From Mesodorylaimus sp. YZB2_4 (lineage: Eukaryota; Nematoda; Enoplea; Dorylaimida; Dorylaimidae), in NCBI GenBank assembly GCA_030248295.1, contig JASANH010001652.1:124001-188000 (forward strand): DNA of 64,000 nt. Reading direction: 5' to 3'. Position 1 is the first letter of the stretch; each line of letters opens with the position of its first letter. Shown piece by piece: positions 44,219 to 56,918 of this stretch. Below the pieces are notes generated by a model, which had not been told where the DNA came from, searched no databases, and saw nothing but the letters and a program-made list of their open reading frames with translations. Position numbers and translations under genes: made by a program.

Positions 44219-47200
44219 ATGGGCAATTGTCCGTGCTGTTGCAATGCTCGTCATCGAAGCTCTGCGTCGGGCGGAGGCGAGAGGAGCATGATATTCGCCA
44301 AAAGGAACAGTTGCTACATGGTAAGTAAGTGTCCATTGCCTGAGCTTATCGATCGAGATACGACAAATCCTCGTCGTGCCTCACATTCAAGACCGCACGA
44401 AGTGCAGTGGGAAAAATTCTTGCGTTTGTCCTTTCTTCAATTGAATAACCTTCCGCTAGCTTGCTTATTTATGGCAGGTGCGGGCAGGTGTGCAACTCTG
44501 CCCATTCTGGCGAGACTCTCAGTTCGGGTTTGTACTGACAAGAGCGACCAAAAAGGGCACGGCACGAGTCTACTTTTTCAAGGAACAAAGCAGTGCGGTA
44601 AAATTGGGATGTGCGTGGGGCAATAAGTACGCTATGCCACACGGAAACGGCCCCGACTAGCATATTTCGATCTCGTTGCTTTGAAAACAGGTAACATATC
44701 CCGGCTTACACATTTAGGGCGTATTAGGTTTCACGAGTTTGACTGTTTTCGCCAGGCCGCCCTCGGCTCACTGGGCCGCTTAGCCGAGCTTATGCAAACA
44801 TTGTGAATGAGGCGCCTTTTGCAGCTTTTCCTAAAAAGGCAAGACATTGGTCACCGGGAAATTGGTGGGATTGTGCGTGTGTGCGCGAGTGGCCCCGAGG
44901 GGACTCCTTGTGGACAGCATACTGAGTGAGGTCGATTGGATTGTTTCACGTATCAGCTGCTCGAGAACTCTGGTCACGTTCGTGTCCCGTCATTTCCCCG
45001 TCGATCGTAATCAGTGCTCGAGGAAAGGAGGGGCCGTGAATGGGGTGCTCGAGGAGTCGGCCCCCGAATCGGCCTATCTACTCTCTCTTACTCACTGATC
45101 TGCGACGGCACGAAAGCTCAAGTTCTTCTTCAGATCTTTTTCAGGGCATTGGCGCGTCGTCGCCCGGTCGAGGCCCCCGTCTTGTGATTAGGGAGGGAAG
45201 ACATGCTCCTTGCTTTTTCTTATATTCTCCTCTCCGCAGCGTGCCTCGTTTTAATCGCGTGGGACGTCGAGGCGTTCGCTACCAATAGGGGGCTTAGCAC
45301 TAGCTGTAAAAGGACAGAGATTTCTTCGATTGAGCGGGGCAGTAGCCAGTTGCTTGTCTAAACACGTAGGTGCACTTTAGTTTTTCTTCAATCCTCATCG
45401 TGTTTTCGAGAATGTGGTCGGAATACATGGACCGATATGGGTGTTATCCATTCGGCGGATTGTGTCGCTTTTTGCGAGATACATCTCGGAACGTCATGCA
45501 CGGCGATGGGAGCAGGACGAGCAGGTCGGCTTCGTCCAATGATCAGTGCTGCCACGCGTATCATCGATGCCGCTCTTCGCCCGCCGATGAAGAGTTGGAG
45601 AGAAGACACGTCGATTTGGTACGTGGCCAAAGGGTGCATCACTGCTGCCGGGACTGCCAGCGCATAAAAAATTACGTTCATCGTTTTTTATTAGGCTTAT
45701 AAAAACAAAAGCAGTAATTCCATTGAATGGAGCGAGGGCTAAGTGAGGCGAAGCGTACATCACTCGAGGGCGTGTTGACAAACTAGATGACCCATAGGAC
45801 TTGTCAGGTGACAAGATAATGCCATGCCACTTCGTCATGCGCCCTAATGAGGCGAAGGCGAACGAGGAAGCTCCCCAAATTGAGTGCCTGTACTCGACCC
45901 AATGTCCACAGACAGTGCTTATTGACTTGCCCACAATCGTGCAACATTTTCACATCCGTTTTTGTCCGACCTATAATTTTTAGAAATTTTTTAAATGTCT
46001 GCCGAACTTTTTCCAGTGGTTTGATCAAGTGGCTTTAGATTTACATGCCGCATTTTTTTGAAACACGATGCGGAGGAGTTTGATGAAGTACCTCTGCTAT
46101 CTGGCCTCCCATTCGCCCCGGGCGCAGCTTTTCCTTTCGATGAGTAAAAGTCGATTTCGTTAAAAGTTTTTCGCATCTCATCGAATGGGAAAGGCTTCCA
46201 TATTTAAGGGCATAGAGGATAGCGGACTTGGCCGGGTCTCGTTAGCGGAACGTGCTAGTGGCCAGAAGAGGCGTTACAACGATGAGCTTTTCAAAATGCA
46301 CAATACAAAATGAAGGTCGCCTGCTGATCCACACTTTGAGAAAAACACGGCCTTCCGCCTTCCTATCGGCTAAAGTCGCTTTATTGAGGCTGTTTTCGTG
46401 CCTTTTCCAATGTGCGCTTTCACTTTTAATAAGGCTATTTATTTGGTAAAGGGCTTTTGAGAAACATGAAGATTGCGGACTGATCTTATCAAGATGTCTG
46501 ACTTTATGACAAGGGTTGACATTTCTCGAAAATACATTTGATGTCTCATTAACGCGAACGCGCTTGCGTCTTATCTGCTCTCTTATGGCAGCCATAGAGC
46601 CTTGATCATCATCACTGTAACTGAGAGAAAATATTTCACTGACTTTGGGTGCAGTTGTCCTGATCAGCAGGAATAACCTATCGTTGATTCTCTTATCGGT
46701 TTGTCTTTCAACATCGACGGCAGGGTATGTGAGGGTGCTGAATAATCTTGCTCTGGAGTCCAGCTGAAGGGTCTATTTTTAGTTGTCGCATCATCACCTA
46801 CCACATTCTGTTGCAGGCTATGAACAAGGACGAAGGAGGAGGCAACGCGCACGAAGGAGAGAAAGTCATCAAATTCGGACCCATGCTGTTAAGGGAACCG
46901 TCCTGTCGTTTCGTAAGTAACCTTCGTCAAACCCTATTGGCCTAATGAAAAATCTGACCGTAGGATCATGCCTTTCGCAGGCGTTGCTAGTGGCGGCGAG
47001 TGTGGACGATGGCTTTTTTACCATGCAAAATGTATTGGCCAAAGCTGGATGGCAGTCGGCCGTGGCCGCATCGGAAGATGAAGCCGAAGAAAGGATAGCG
47101 AAACTATGGCCTCATATGATAGTCGTCGATGCCAGAAAGTCTTCGATGGTTAGACAGAAGAAGGCATCATTCAGTGTGGAGGACATGATAAGGTAAGACT

Positions 47201-50200
47201 TAGGAATGTCATTACAAAAAATAGGATCGGTGTCAATTATCTCTGTCCAACATTTTTGAGCGCTTCATGCATACTATCACACAATGGAGAATCAAATTGC
47301 AAGCCCCGTCCTACGCTATGTGAGCAGTGTAGCCATAGGCTTCTATGGACTTTCGTGGATTAATGGCATTATCAAATAGCAATGAGATGAATTAGGGTCA
47401 ATGTACGAGGCCAATAGTGGCGATCCCTTGCTTCTACATGCCTTATCAGGACATAATGGGAAGCAGAATTAAACTTGGTTCATTTTGCAGGAAACTACGT
47501 GTATTGACTCAAAATGACGGCACTGTCGTACTGGCTGTAGTCGACAAGTAAGCGGATTGCGAGACCATGATGACCTAAAGAGGCGTGCTGCTGTCGGGTT
47601 AGAGTGAAACAGTGCTTTAAAACCCGAATCGGATGGAAAATGGCATGAGTCCATCAAGAGACGATGAAGCTGCGGCCGCCGCAGTGCAGTGTGCTTGGGT
47701 GTTTGTCTACCCGTTTTGCTTGGTAGCGAGCGGCTGCACTCGTCCAGCGTTCGATCCCCAGTGACGTAGGCTGGTTTATGAATCATAAACCCTCGCTGAC
47801 CTTGCGCGCCGGTGACTGACTCGGTGCTGTCGAAGTGCTCCGAGCGGAGAGGGAAGCCAAAGGAGTAGACAGTCTCGGCTATCGAACAGTGCCCGCCATT
47901 GTCCGAGGAACCGGGTGTCCAATCCAGTATGCCCTCGTGTGGAGATGCTCCTGGTGGAGACGCACAGACACGCTGCTGGTCCTCCCTCACAGCCTCGCTC
48001 ATGTGGTAGGTGTGTTTGGCCTGCGGAGAAGGTAGAGTGTCTGGGTGCCTTTACTGGCCATCTTATACACGTAGCATGATGTGGTTGCCTCGACTGGCCG
48101 CCGCATACAGCGTATCAGTTGCCTTCGTTGGCCGCTCGATACGCTCCTCCTGGCGAGGCTGAAACCCGCCAGGTTGATGTCTCAGCCACCTAGGACTAGG
48201 TGACCGGCCCTTGGCCCTGCGGCACCTTTTCTAATGTAAGGCTGTTCCGCCTATTACACTCAGAAGGTTTGACTGCTAGCCGCCTAGAGGCGAAAGGGGT
48301 TCGTTCAACTGGGCTGAGTCCCTGAAAAGCAAAGCACACAGTCCTCATTTTTCTGGTAATTTTTAAAAGAGACGCGGAAGCTGTCTTGCCTGAATCTACA
48401 GTACCTTCACCTCCCTCACTTTCCAAGCTTCGCTTGATCAATAAAGCGTTCATTGTTTTCCTTTAAGGATTCTATATGAAGACTGTCAACAACGGGAACT
48501 GATCGAGTCTGGTGCGTCAAAGGTATGGCTCTTTTTCTGTATAAGTAAAGCTCTATCGATCAGACATTTTAGATCTTAAAATGCTGTCCACGGGCATTAG
48601 CCGACGAACTTGTTTGGATCGAACAATGCGTTCTGCCTTTACAGCATCGACTAAGGTCTTGTGTTGGTTTATTCACTGCTCTGGAACATGTGGAGTGTGC
48701 GGTCGAGATAACGAGCTTCAACCGAATGGTGCAGGTAAGATGCTGATAGGCTAGCCCTTTATAATTTCTTCGAACGTACTTTTCCCATCCCTCATACATG
48801 TTGTACATGAGTTGTAGCTTTCCTCCCACAAATGTCCATCATTTTAGTATGTAAATGGCACTTACGAACAATTGACCGGATGTCACAAGGACGATGTCCT
48901 CGGTACGATGTCGTCTGATCTGAGACGGAAGTCATTGCCTAAAGAAACGCCGGGCGTTCGAACAGCGGCCGCCACGCCTGTCAATGCCATGAAAATGACC
49001 ACCTTGAAAACCACGGCTAACGACCAAAGGAAAGGACGCACAGTAAGTAGGATGACCTGCGGGCTATGGTCAAGATGCTTCTCAGCTGATGCTGTAGGTA
49101 AGCCATAGGATTCTTGGCCACTATGACCCAGATCTTGCAATGCTGATGAGTTGATAATCAATTTCGATCAAGTGATAGCACGTCAGGGAGAAGTGCTGTT
49201 GTGAGCACCAGTGAACTTAATACTTATTACATGGCATTAGGTATTGACCATTCCCGAGTACTGTGCCTAATTCTAAGAGTCGATTCACTCAGATCTTACA
49301 TTTTTTACCAACTAAGGGTGGTCTTTTCATAATTGGTCTAGCACCTAGCACATAACAGCACCACGGGGTCTGTTTCTTGACTTTGTCCGTCTCATTTAAC
49401 ACGTGTTTTTGCAAATGTCGTAGTTGTCCCCCGGGTGTATGCTTGTTAACGAAGCTCCTTTGTGCCGGGACATGACACTGTCCAACATTTATTAGTCGAG
49501 GAGCAAGTGAGTCCGTTTTCATAATTTTTATTCTCTGCAGGTCTCTGCCGGAGCAGTGGGGCCGTGCACTGTGGCGGGTGTTGATAAAGATGGGCCAAGG
49601 GAATACAGTAACGAAGCTAATAGGTACACGAGACCCGCCTCGCCTCGACCAGCTTCCTCCTTACCCACGCATACGTTAACCGAAGCGGTGGCCTTGTCCG
49701 CCGCCCCGTCGACGTCATCGGCCCCCCTACCATCCGCGGACGAAGATGGACTGGAGGAGACGGAAGCGAATGGTTGGAAATGCATAAACGCACCAGGACC
49801 ATCCAAGTCAGCCAATCAGATTAGGGTCACTTTGAATACTTGAACGAGAGGATCCTTTTTATTTAGTCAGCATCAGTTTGTGTATTTGAAGAATATGAGC
49901 GGTGCCGATGGCTCGAAGAGTGGTATGTGCTTCTTGCATCAGAGCACGAGGACGCGATGTGAGCAAGGTGGTCATTTTAGGATTCTATCGACGGCAACCT
50001 TCAATACGATTCCCCAATTCCACTGTGGACACGCCTGTCACCGAAGTGAGACCTCGCAATGAGTCCAATGTCCGCAGGTCCACATTTTCTCACTCCAGAA
50101 ACGTTTGCTTCAGATTATTGCAATATTACGAGACGTACAGAAACGATGCGGAAATGACGAATCCATTCAAGCACCCATACAAAAAGTGGTCAAAATTCTC

Positions 50201-52776
50201 AATTCGACAGAGCTCTACTCACCATTGATAACACGATTCAAACAAGGGGACAAGGTGGCATCCGATTTGTTCGGGGGTTTAGTTTTGGTAAGCCTAATTG
50301 AAACTGTGTTTTCGAGGGAACGATGCGACCATATTCTCCTTGTTAGAACGGCCCTGTCTCAGCCCTACATCGATCTCGAAAGACTTCTTTATCAGAAACC
50401 ATGCGGGACCATCACCACAGTAAGTCGTAGGTGTTGATCGAGCTGGCATGTGGTCGTGGTAATGAGTAGTAGCTAGCACTCTGCGGTGGACCGGTCATGC
50501 CAGGCCGCACAGCATGCGGATCTTGAGGGGTAGTCACATTGATCCAACACTTGCGCACGCAGTGAGCTCGAGTGACAGCATTGAGTGACAAAATATGTCA
50601 TTCCGAGTATGTGACAGCAAAATCCCCTCCTTTTCTCTTCGATCACACGGCGCCTGGTGTTGCAATGTTTCTTCACCTGCCACTATCCGAGGCAGCAGAG
50701 ACATGTTTCCTCTATATGACTTGCGTGACACGCGGGGCCATGGGTGTGGGCAGGTGTCTATCGACGTGTCCAACAAGGGACCACCGAAGCAGATGGTCAT
50801 GATTCAGGATTCTTCAGGATTCTGGAAGCAGATGGTCATGATAACCTTCGACCCTGCTTTCAGAGGGTGCCCGAAACGAATCAGGCATCCTACGTTGCAT
50901 GTCTCCCGATGTGCGGGCCGCGCTGCAATCAGAAGAAACGTGGCAATTTGACATATTAGAACTGGAAAGGCTAACATTCCGAAGGTTGTCTTTTCGTTAC
51001 CTTGTTTTCGAGTGTTAGTTCTAAGGAGTGATTCCTTCTAGGCCACTCGTACATCTGGGCATGAAGATATTTCAGCGTTGGCGAGTGGACGGCTTCCTGC
51101 AGTGCAGCGAGTCGTGCATGCGGGCTTGGCTGGAAGTGATGGAAGCTCACTACCATTCCGACAATTCTTATCACAATTCCACACACGCGGCTGACGTCTT
51201 GCAGGCGACGGCGTATTATTTGGGCAAGGAGGCCGTGGCTGTAAGTGGTCGTGGTTGTGCTGCCTCTGTGCCATTGAATGGGTTGTACTTCTTTGCAGAA
51301 CATGATCGAGCACGCGGATGCAGTGGCGGCACTGCTAGCGTCGGTTGTGCATGACGTGGACCATCCTGGAAAAGGCAGTGCATTCCTTATCAATACCAGA
51401 CATCCATTGGCTTTGCTCTATAACGATGTGTAAGTAGTCATTGATGGCGTAGGCCTCATTGCCTCAGGTCCATCATTTCCCAGCTGACTGTGAGTGAAAA
51501 GAGGGATCTTTAGTCACTCTTATGGTGACCAGAATTCAATCATTTCTTGGTCATGATAATATTTCCAAGGTCTGAAGCGAGTGATATGATAGGGGGTTCT
51601 TATCAGTACCTGACGCGGGTGAGAATTATGCTATCCTATCAGTGGTTTAGCGCCTTTGTCCTTGGCGCATAAAGGCTGGTTGGTCTTATCATTCGTCCTT
51701 CCCAACTCTTATGGTCTTATCAGCTAGACGACCCCGCCCTGCCGCCTTGTCCCCGTCCATCACTACCCGTGTATTTTCAGATCGGTTCTGGAAAGCCATC
51801 ACGCCGCCCTGAGTTTTCAGTTATCACTAACTGATCCACGCATCAATATTTTCTCGCGCTTGAGTCGTCAGGACTTCTTGTCACTTAGGAAGAGCGTGGT
51901 GGACATGGTGCTGGCCACGGACATGAACAGACACTTTGAGTATTTGGCCAAGTTCCAGCAGACCATACTGTTGGGGGCAGAAGTGAGGAGAGTGGGGCAC
52001 CCAGTTGGCAACGTGAGCAAGCAGTTATCGTTTCAGGAAACGGGTACACCGCCGCCCGACAAGGACCGCATCGACCCTCGTAAGATCGTGTGCCGTATCT
52101 TGATAAAGTGTGCCGATGTCAGCAATCCGAGTCGTCCGTGGAATCAGTGCAAGGAGTGGGCGTATCGGATTGTGGAGGAGTATTTCGTGCAGGTGAGTAT
52201 CCTTGCAATGGTACACTAGGCATGACCGCCCATGTGACCGGGGTTCTAGACGGCCGAGGAGCGTGCCAAGGGTCTGCCACTTACCATGGAAGTCTTCGAT
52301 CGCGATACGTGCAATGTGCCGTTGACTCAGTGCAGTTTCATCGATATGTTCATCAGAGAAATGTTCAGAAGTTGGTGCAGTAAGTCTCGAGTCAGGTTTC
52401 GGGTGTTTCGTGTCTGATGTGCCCCTTTGCAGAATTCGCTCGCATGCCAGAAATTGAAGCTCAAATCGAAGAAAATTACCAAAAATGGCAGGAGGAAGCG
52501 AAGATGTGGCCTAAGCAAAGGATGATGGAGTACAGTCGTATCCAGGCCTACATGAAACACAGGCACAGTTTCCGTCACATCGTGAGCGTGGACAACAGTC
52601 GTTCGAGCATTGATTCGATCGGTTCAGCCCCACCAGCTTTGGCCACCCACCATCACCATCCACCACCAACTAAGGAGACATCACCGCTGGCCACCATAGA
52701 TGTCAGCGCGGAGACTCACGTTTTGGAGACGACGCCAGAGAGTCCGATCATATTGACAGCGCCTGGATTGGTTTGA
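44219..52776 (+). CDS. PDE8: cAMP phosphodiesterase PDE8, about 19 exons
   Basis: PDE8 enzymes are high-affinity cAMP phosphodiesterases. Exons: 44219-44320, 46817-46912, 46981-47192, 47491-47547, 48468-48522, 48645-48734, 48848-49042, 49541-49825, 49871-49922, 49981-50045, 50099-50287, 50347-50419, 50864-50984, 51042-51240, 51299-51429, 51781-51982, 52037-52192, 52250-52379, 52433-52776. This gives 917 residues, or 935 if the 54-nt intron 51983-52036 is retained. The start MGNCPCCC suggests N-myristoylation plus palmitoylation, as in mammalian PDE8. A receiver-like domain follows ([23 protein letters not shown]), then a PAS domain ([34 protein letters not shown]), the linker RRQPSIRF with TPVTE, and [11 protein letters not shown]. 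The catalytic domain has [16 protein letters not shown], the metal motif [33 protein letters not shown] and IVEEYF. The PAS domain carries an insert of about 75 residues (rich in Ala/Ser/Pro) encoded by 49541-49825. Confidence 0.94.
47671..48040 (+). mobile_element. tRNA-derived SINE (family 1) in a PDE8 intron
   Basis: The copy begins near GCGGCCGCCGCAGTGCAGTG and has B box GTTCGATCCC at 47749-47758. It shares AATCATAAACCCTCGCTGA, CTTGC-CGCC and later segments (GTCCGAGGAA, CCAGTATGCCC) with the copy at 40.2 kb, but is clearly diverged. The 3' limit is uncertain; no target duplication was identified. Confidence 0.7.
50786..50842 (+). repeat. 18-bp direct repeat in a PDE8 intron
   Basis: GAAGCAGATGGTCATGAT occurs at 50786-50803 and 50825-50842, with a 39-bp period. 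It lies just before the acceptor of the exon starting at 50864 and looks like a small local duplication. Confidence 0.75.
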
Positions 52777-54100
52777 CAAAGTGACAGTGTACACAGCTCA
52801 GGATGAGTCTCCTCCGTCAGTGAAATAGTTGCTAAGCCAAGTAAACTGCATCCGAGTGTTTCGTACGCTTGACTGGTCGTGAGTTTTGAAAATGATTGCT
52901 TTTTCATTTTCCAATAGTCTTGCACCCAGTGAGTATCGTGGCTTGTAAAGCATGGTATGCGATAATAATATTTTATGCGCCACTTTACGAAGTTATGTTT
53001 AAAAATGTGTCGAAATGCTATGGCAGCTTCTTCAGAATGGTTGGTGTGTGGTCTCTAAACGTAAGGCCAGCTTAGGTCCTTGTGCAAGTCACAAACCATT
53101 TGAGGCCCTAATTGCTGGAAACTCGGGGTCATTCATGAACGGTCCCTGATGATCACCCGACCCCTCGAGCACAGCGAAATCACATCAATTTGATAGACCC
53201 TGACTAAAAGGCCACAGGGGCACGCCTAAGCCAAAGCTGAAGCCTTTTTAATTAGAAAAGCCACTCGGCGAGATTAGCTATATGATAGAGCAGGGAGCCG
53301 ACTTCACTATAAGCTTGTGGGCTACCACAGTATTCGAGCGTGACATAAAACTAGGCATAGCAGAGGTGAAAAGCATAACGTATCATAAACAATGCTGGGC
53401 ACTAGGTGAACTTATCGTTAGTCCAAGGCGCAATCGTGCTACTGAAGCATCTATCATGAATGCAGGTTCACTACTCGCTATATCACCGCTTTTATTATTT
53501 TCTGACTTCCCAACTTGAATCGAGCCCGTTTTGTCGAAGCCCCATCAGACAAAGCAGCAGGACGGGTGGAGACTGTGTTCGCAGAAGAAAAACTATGGGT
53601 TCCAGCGATAGCCTGGGACGGCAGGCTACGCCGGCTACGGCGCGGTGTCTCACATATGCGTTCAAGCCACAATGTGTGCCATAACGAGCAGGCTGTGAAC
53701 TAACTGTGCACCGGATGCTTTTCGGTATATTTTACAAGCAAGCAAGCAAAATAACTCAAAGCCCATGCGCCCTTCATCGTCAGATACACTCCATATCTAA
53801 CGTGCTACTCTCACAGCCGAACTGCATATCAATGAAACGGGGAGCATGCGCACATCACTGCCTCCTATTTGCTTAGACGCCTATGAGGTCGGAGGACGAC
53901 GCATTGGCGGCACCAGCCTCCCTCAGACTGGTTAGAACTGGCGACGCTGATCCTCGCCTGACGATAAGAGGCTTATGGGCCCTATTGATCGCACGCTCAG
54001 CTCGTCCCTCTCACTTGCACACACACTTCGACTTGGACTTACGTGTAGGACGCCTCGTTTTCTGCCGAGTCAGTGGATGTGCGTATTGCTCGTCGAAGAC
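52777..54100. other. Intergenic region between PDE8 and the Myb/SANT-like gene
   Basis: This 1.3-kb stretch holds the PDE8 3' UTR and the promoter of the next gene. Frames at 53282-53518 and 53478-53703 overlap on both strands and match nothing. The GC-rich patch 53520-53700 could be an old repeat, but I could not relate it to the SINEs here. Confidence 0.4.
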
Positions 54101-55042
54101 ATGGCAATCGCAATAACTCCCTCAATAATGGCTATTCCAGTCGAACAAGAAATTAGACGTAAACCAAATTTCACTGATTTTGACAAGGCCTTTCTTATTG
54201 ACCAATATGAACAGTATAAGAACATTCTGTCGTGCAGAGGATGCGACGGTGGCACAAATCGAAGAAAATTGGAAGTGTGGAATACGATCGCTAAAGAATT
54301 AAATGCTCGAAATCCGAATGTACAACGATCAGCACGAGATGTGAAGAAAAAGTGGGAAAATCTAGCATCTCAATCGCGTAAAGAATTGACCGATTTTTGT
54401 CAAAATCAGCAAAATGGTACTTTTGTATCGCCTCCATCCGCAATGACCTTGAAAGTGTTGGAGTTGATCGAAGATATCACGCTGTATAGAAATGAAGAGG
54501 GGGTAGTGGAGAGGAAGGAAGGACAGGACGCAGCCAATTTTGGCCAGCCTACGTTTGATTCGTTGATGTTCAAGCAGGAAGCCAGTAATTGGGAGAACGT
54601 GCTCAATGACGACGATGGGTCGAAGGAAGTGGGTCCGGAGGATATGACGCAAGCGCCTACGGTCACACAACCCAAGCCAGAAATGAGTGACAGAGTCCCG
54701 TCGCCCACACTCCATCACTCGCATCCGGAAACCACAGCCACTAACGATAAGCAGCCCGACCAGACAGTGTCCGTCACATCAGGCAGGAAACGCCATTCCT
54801 CCAGCTCATCGTCCAGCTGCCAGAAGACAGTCAGTGCTTGCACGTGCACCTGCCCCCGGCATCAACATTTACAGGGATCACAATCGGGAAACGATCACGA
54901 AACAATCGATTACAAAATTAAAAAGATGAAATTGCTAAAAACGCAACTGGAAACTGAAAAGTTAATGTTGGAGAAGCAGAAATTGGATTTGGAAATACTC
55001 TTCTTGAGGAAGAAATTCGAGGATGGAAAGAACACTGATTAA
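54101..55042 (+). CDS. Myb/SANT-like DNA-binding protein with C-terminal coiled coil
   Basis: The single-exon frame from the ATG at 54101 encodes 313 residues; the frame is open further upstream (ATG at 53975), but that part has no protein-like character. Residues about 15-105 form a Myb/SANT-like domain of the type seen in zeste-like and transposon-derived regulators: FTDFDKAFLIDQYEQYKNIL, then NRRKLEVWNTIAKELN, then RSARDVKKKWENLASQSRKEL. The three helices with conserved aromatic residues fit the family. The middle is acidic and Pro/Ser/Thr-rich with a Ser run, a short Cys/Thr stretch (CTCTCPRH) follows, and the last 45 residues (KIKKMKLLKTQLETEKLMLE onward) form a clear coiled coil, suggesting dimerisation. 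It is probably a nuclear DNA-binding protein. A domesticated transposon origin is possible but not shown. Confidence 0.8.
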   Translation: MAIAITPSIMAIPVEQEIRRKPNFTDFDKAFLIDQYEQYKNILSCRGCDGGTNRRKLEVWNTIAKELNARNPNVQRSARDVKKKWENLASQSRKELTDFCQNQQNGTFVSPPSAMTLKVLELIEDITLYRNEEGVVERKEGQDAANFGQPTFDSLMFKQEASNWENVLNDDDGSKEVGPEDMTQAPTVTQPKPEMSDRVPSPTLHHSHPETTATNDKQPDQTVSVTSGRKRHSSSSSSSCQKTVSACTCTCPRHQHLQGSQSGNDHETIDYKIKKMKLLKTQLETEKLMLEKQKLDLEILFLRKKFEDGKNTD

Positions 55043-56918
55043 TATTGTTTATAAGATAGATAGGAAGGTTATATGCTTGCTTTTGTGTGATTGGTATGAA
55101 TGACAGAATAGACTGGTTAATCCTTGAAATACCTCGGCTATTGTTGAAGCATAGAGCAGATTGGTTCCCCTGGGTGCTTTATCCACAGTCAGCAAGGATC
55201 CTATCTAAAATGTACCACGACCCTGCCAGCAAGACACTGGAATTAGCTTTGACATCAGGAGTGGACCTAATATGGCTAATTGGCAAGAGGCTAGAAATGA
55301 CAATCTTGCGTGTGGTGTGTATCGGGTGCGCTATAAAGAATGACCCTGTAACATTTTGTCTTCTACGGGCCTTATTAGGCAAGTTATCGCGGTAAATCTT
55401 ATACCATTGTGTTCAGCATTCAATTCTGAGTTAGCTTGGCCTATTTAATCTGCCAATACAGTATATTCACCATTATAGTAGTTTCAGATAGGGGTTTACT
55501 TTAGCTCAAGCAGTGGATGGGCGATTCTTGCAACCACACGTTCGCCAAAAATATGGCATTTTTAGCCATACAGTACCTGCTAAACTGATCAGCATTAAGG
55601 CATGGAAAACAGCAAGCAGACCACATATGCAGTACCACAGTACAAATCCTTGTCCCAATCAGAGGGCCATCAGGAACAGCGCAGGGTAGGGCGCCCTAAA
55701 CACGCGCTTGTGCGACTTTTACTCAAGGGTGTCGAGAGAATAGGCTAGTCAGTGGACCACAGATAGTAGAAAGGGGGAACTGGCACGCAGGACGCAGACA
55801 ATAGAACTGCAAGATGGGGTCTTTTCTTGAGGGCATGAGCTCTAGTCCCTCCATATACACAACGGCTATAATTATTTATCAATCCTGCCCTACGGTGGAA
55901 AGCTAGATATGTAACTTGGAGAAGAGAGCTAGCGATCCCGGACATTCCCTCTTATTCGTCTTTTGTTACACCTTCGGCTACCTCCTTAAATGACGAGCTC
56001 CCAATGACCAGCTTTGACCAAACCACCAAACCGGCCGAACCGAACCATGACCAAGCCGCTAGCCTACAGTATACCATTTCACACTGAGTGACAGTGCTAA
56101 AATAAATAAGTTATCAGTTCAAAAAGCTTCTGGTGAAATGGCATTGATAAACCAGGAACTATCCTGTGTGTCTCTTGATCTTCACTGCAATAGAACAAGC
56201 TGTTTAACTTTGCTACAACTTGTCTGTTCTAGCCTGACTGGCGGCAAGAAAACTGTCACCAATTTCGATCCTGGTTCGGTAAGAATAGCCCAGTTCGGCT
56301 CCTGGTCCAGCTACAAAAGCCGGTTCTGCCGAGCCTAGCCAATTGAGGCTGCGGCACAGATTGCTTCCTACTGGTCGGTATCTGTGCCACGGACATCTGT
56401 CAGTGGTGAGGAATCTACGGACAAAAATCGGGCATTTACGTTTTCGAGTGTGTACATGTTCGATCATTTTGGGAACTGGAGCTATTCCAATGCCAGTGGA
56501 AGGACTTTACGCGCCTGTTTATAAATGACACTTGCGCTCTTTTTTTGTCTGCTTTGCCGCTAACACCTGATTTTCTCATATGCAAAATCTAATAAAGAGA
56601 TGGGTACAAAAATAAAAAATATGAAGATTCAACAAAAAGGCAGCCTTATTCAGTGCGCACAATATTTAATTTTTAAGCTCCCGCCTTAAGAACAGTAAGC
56701 ACGTTAGAACCTGTGAGGACCATTCCAAAAAGACGTGGTGCGGCAGCAGCTGTGCGCAACTAGGCGCTCTGCGAAAAATTGCATTTTCATCGTTTCGTTC
56801 GACGAGCAAGACGATTTAGGAGAAAAGAATTGGATTTGGAATCTTTCGGCTGTTTCAGTCGAAGCTTTTAGATTTGACAGCCGATTTTTTCGCAAAATCC
56901 TCGAAAAGGCCGTTAAAT
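55043..56918. other. Intergenic region upstream of PSMA4
   Basis: This 1.9-kb AT-rich stretch lacks a recognisable gene. Several copies of TACAGTA/TACTGTA lie between 55.4 and 56.1 kb, with more in the PSMA4 first intron. The PSMA4 promoter should lie in the last few hundred bases. Confidence 0.4.

Noticed and set aside
45370-45934. GC-richer patch with open frames on both strands in PDE8 intron 1
   Set aside because: No frame shows a domain or a consistent splice join with PDE8; could be an unannotated RNA or old repeat, but there is nothing to support it.
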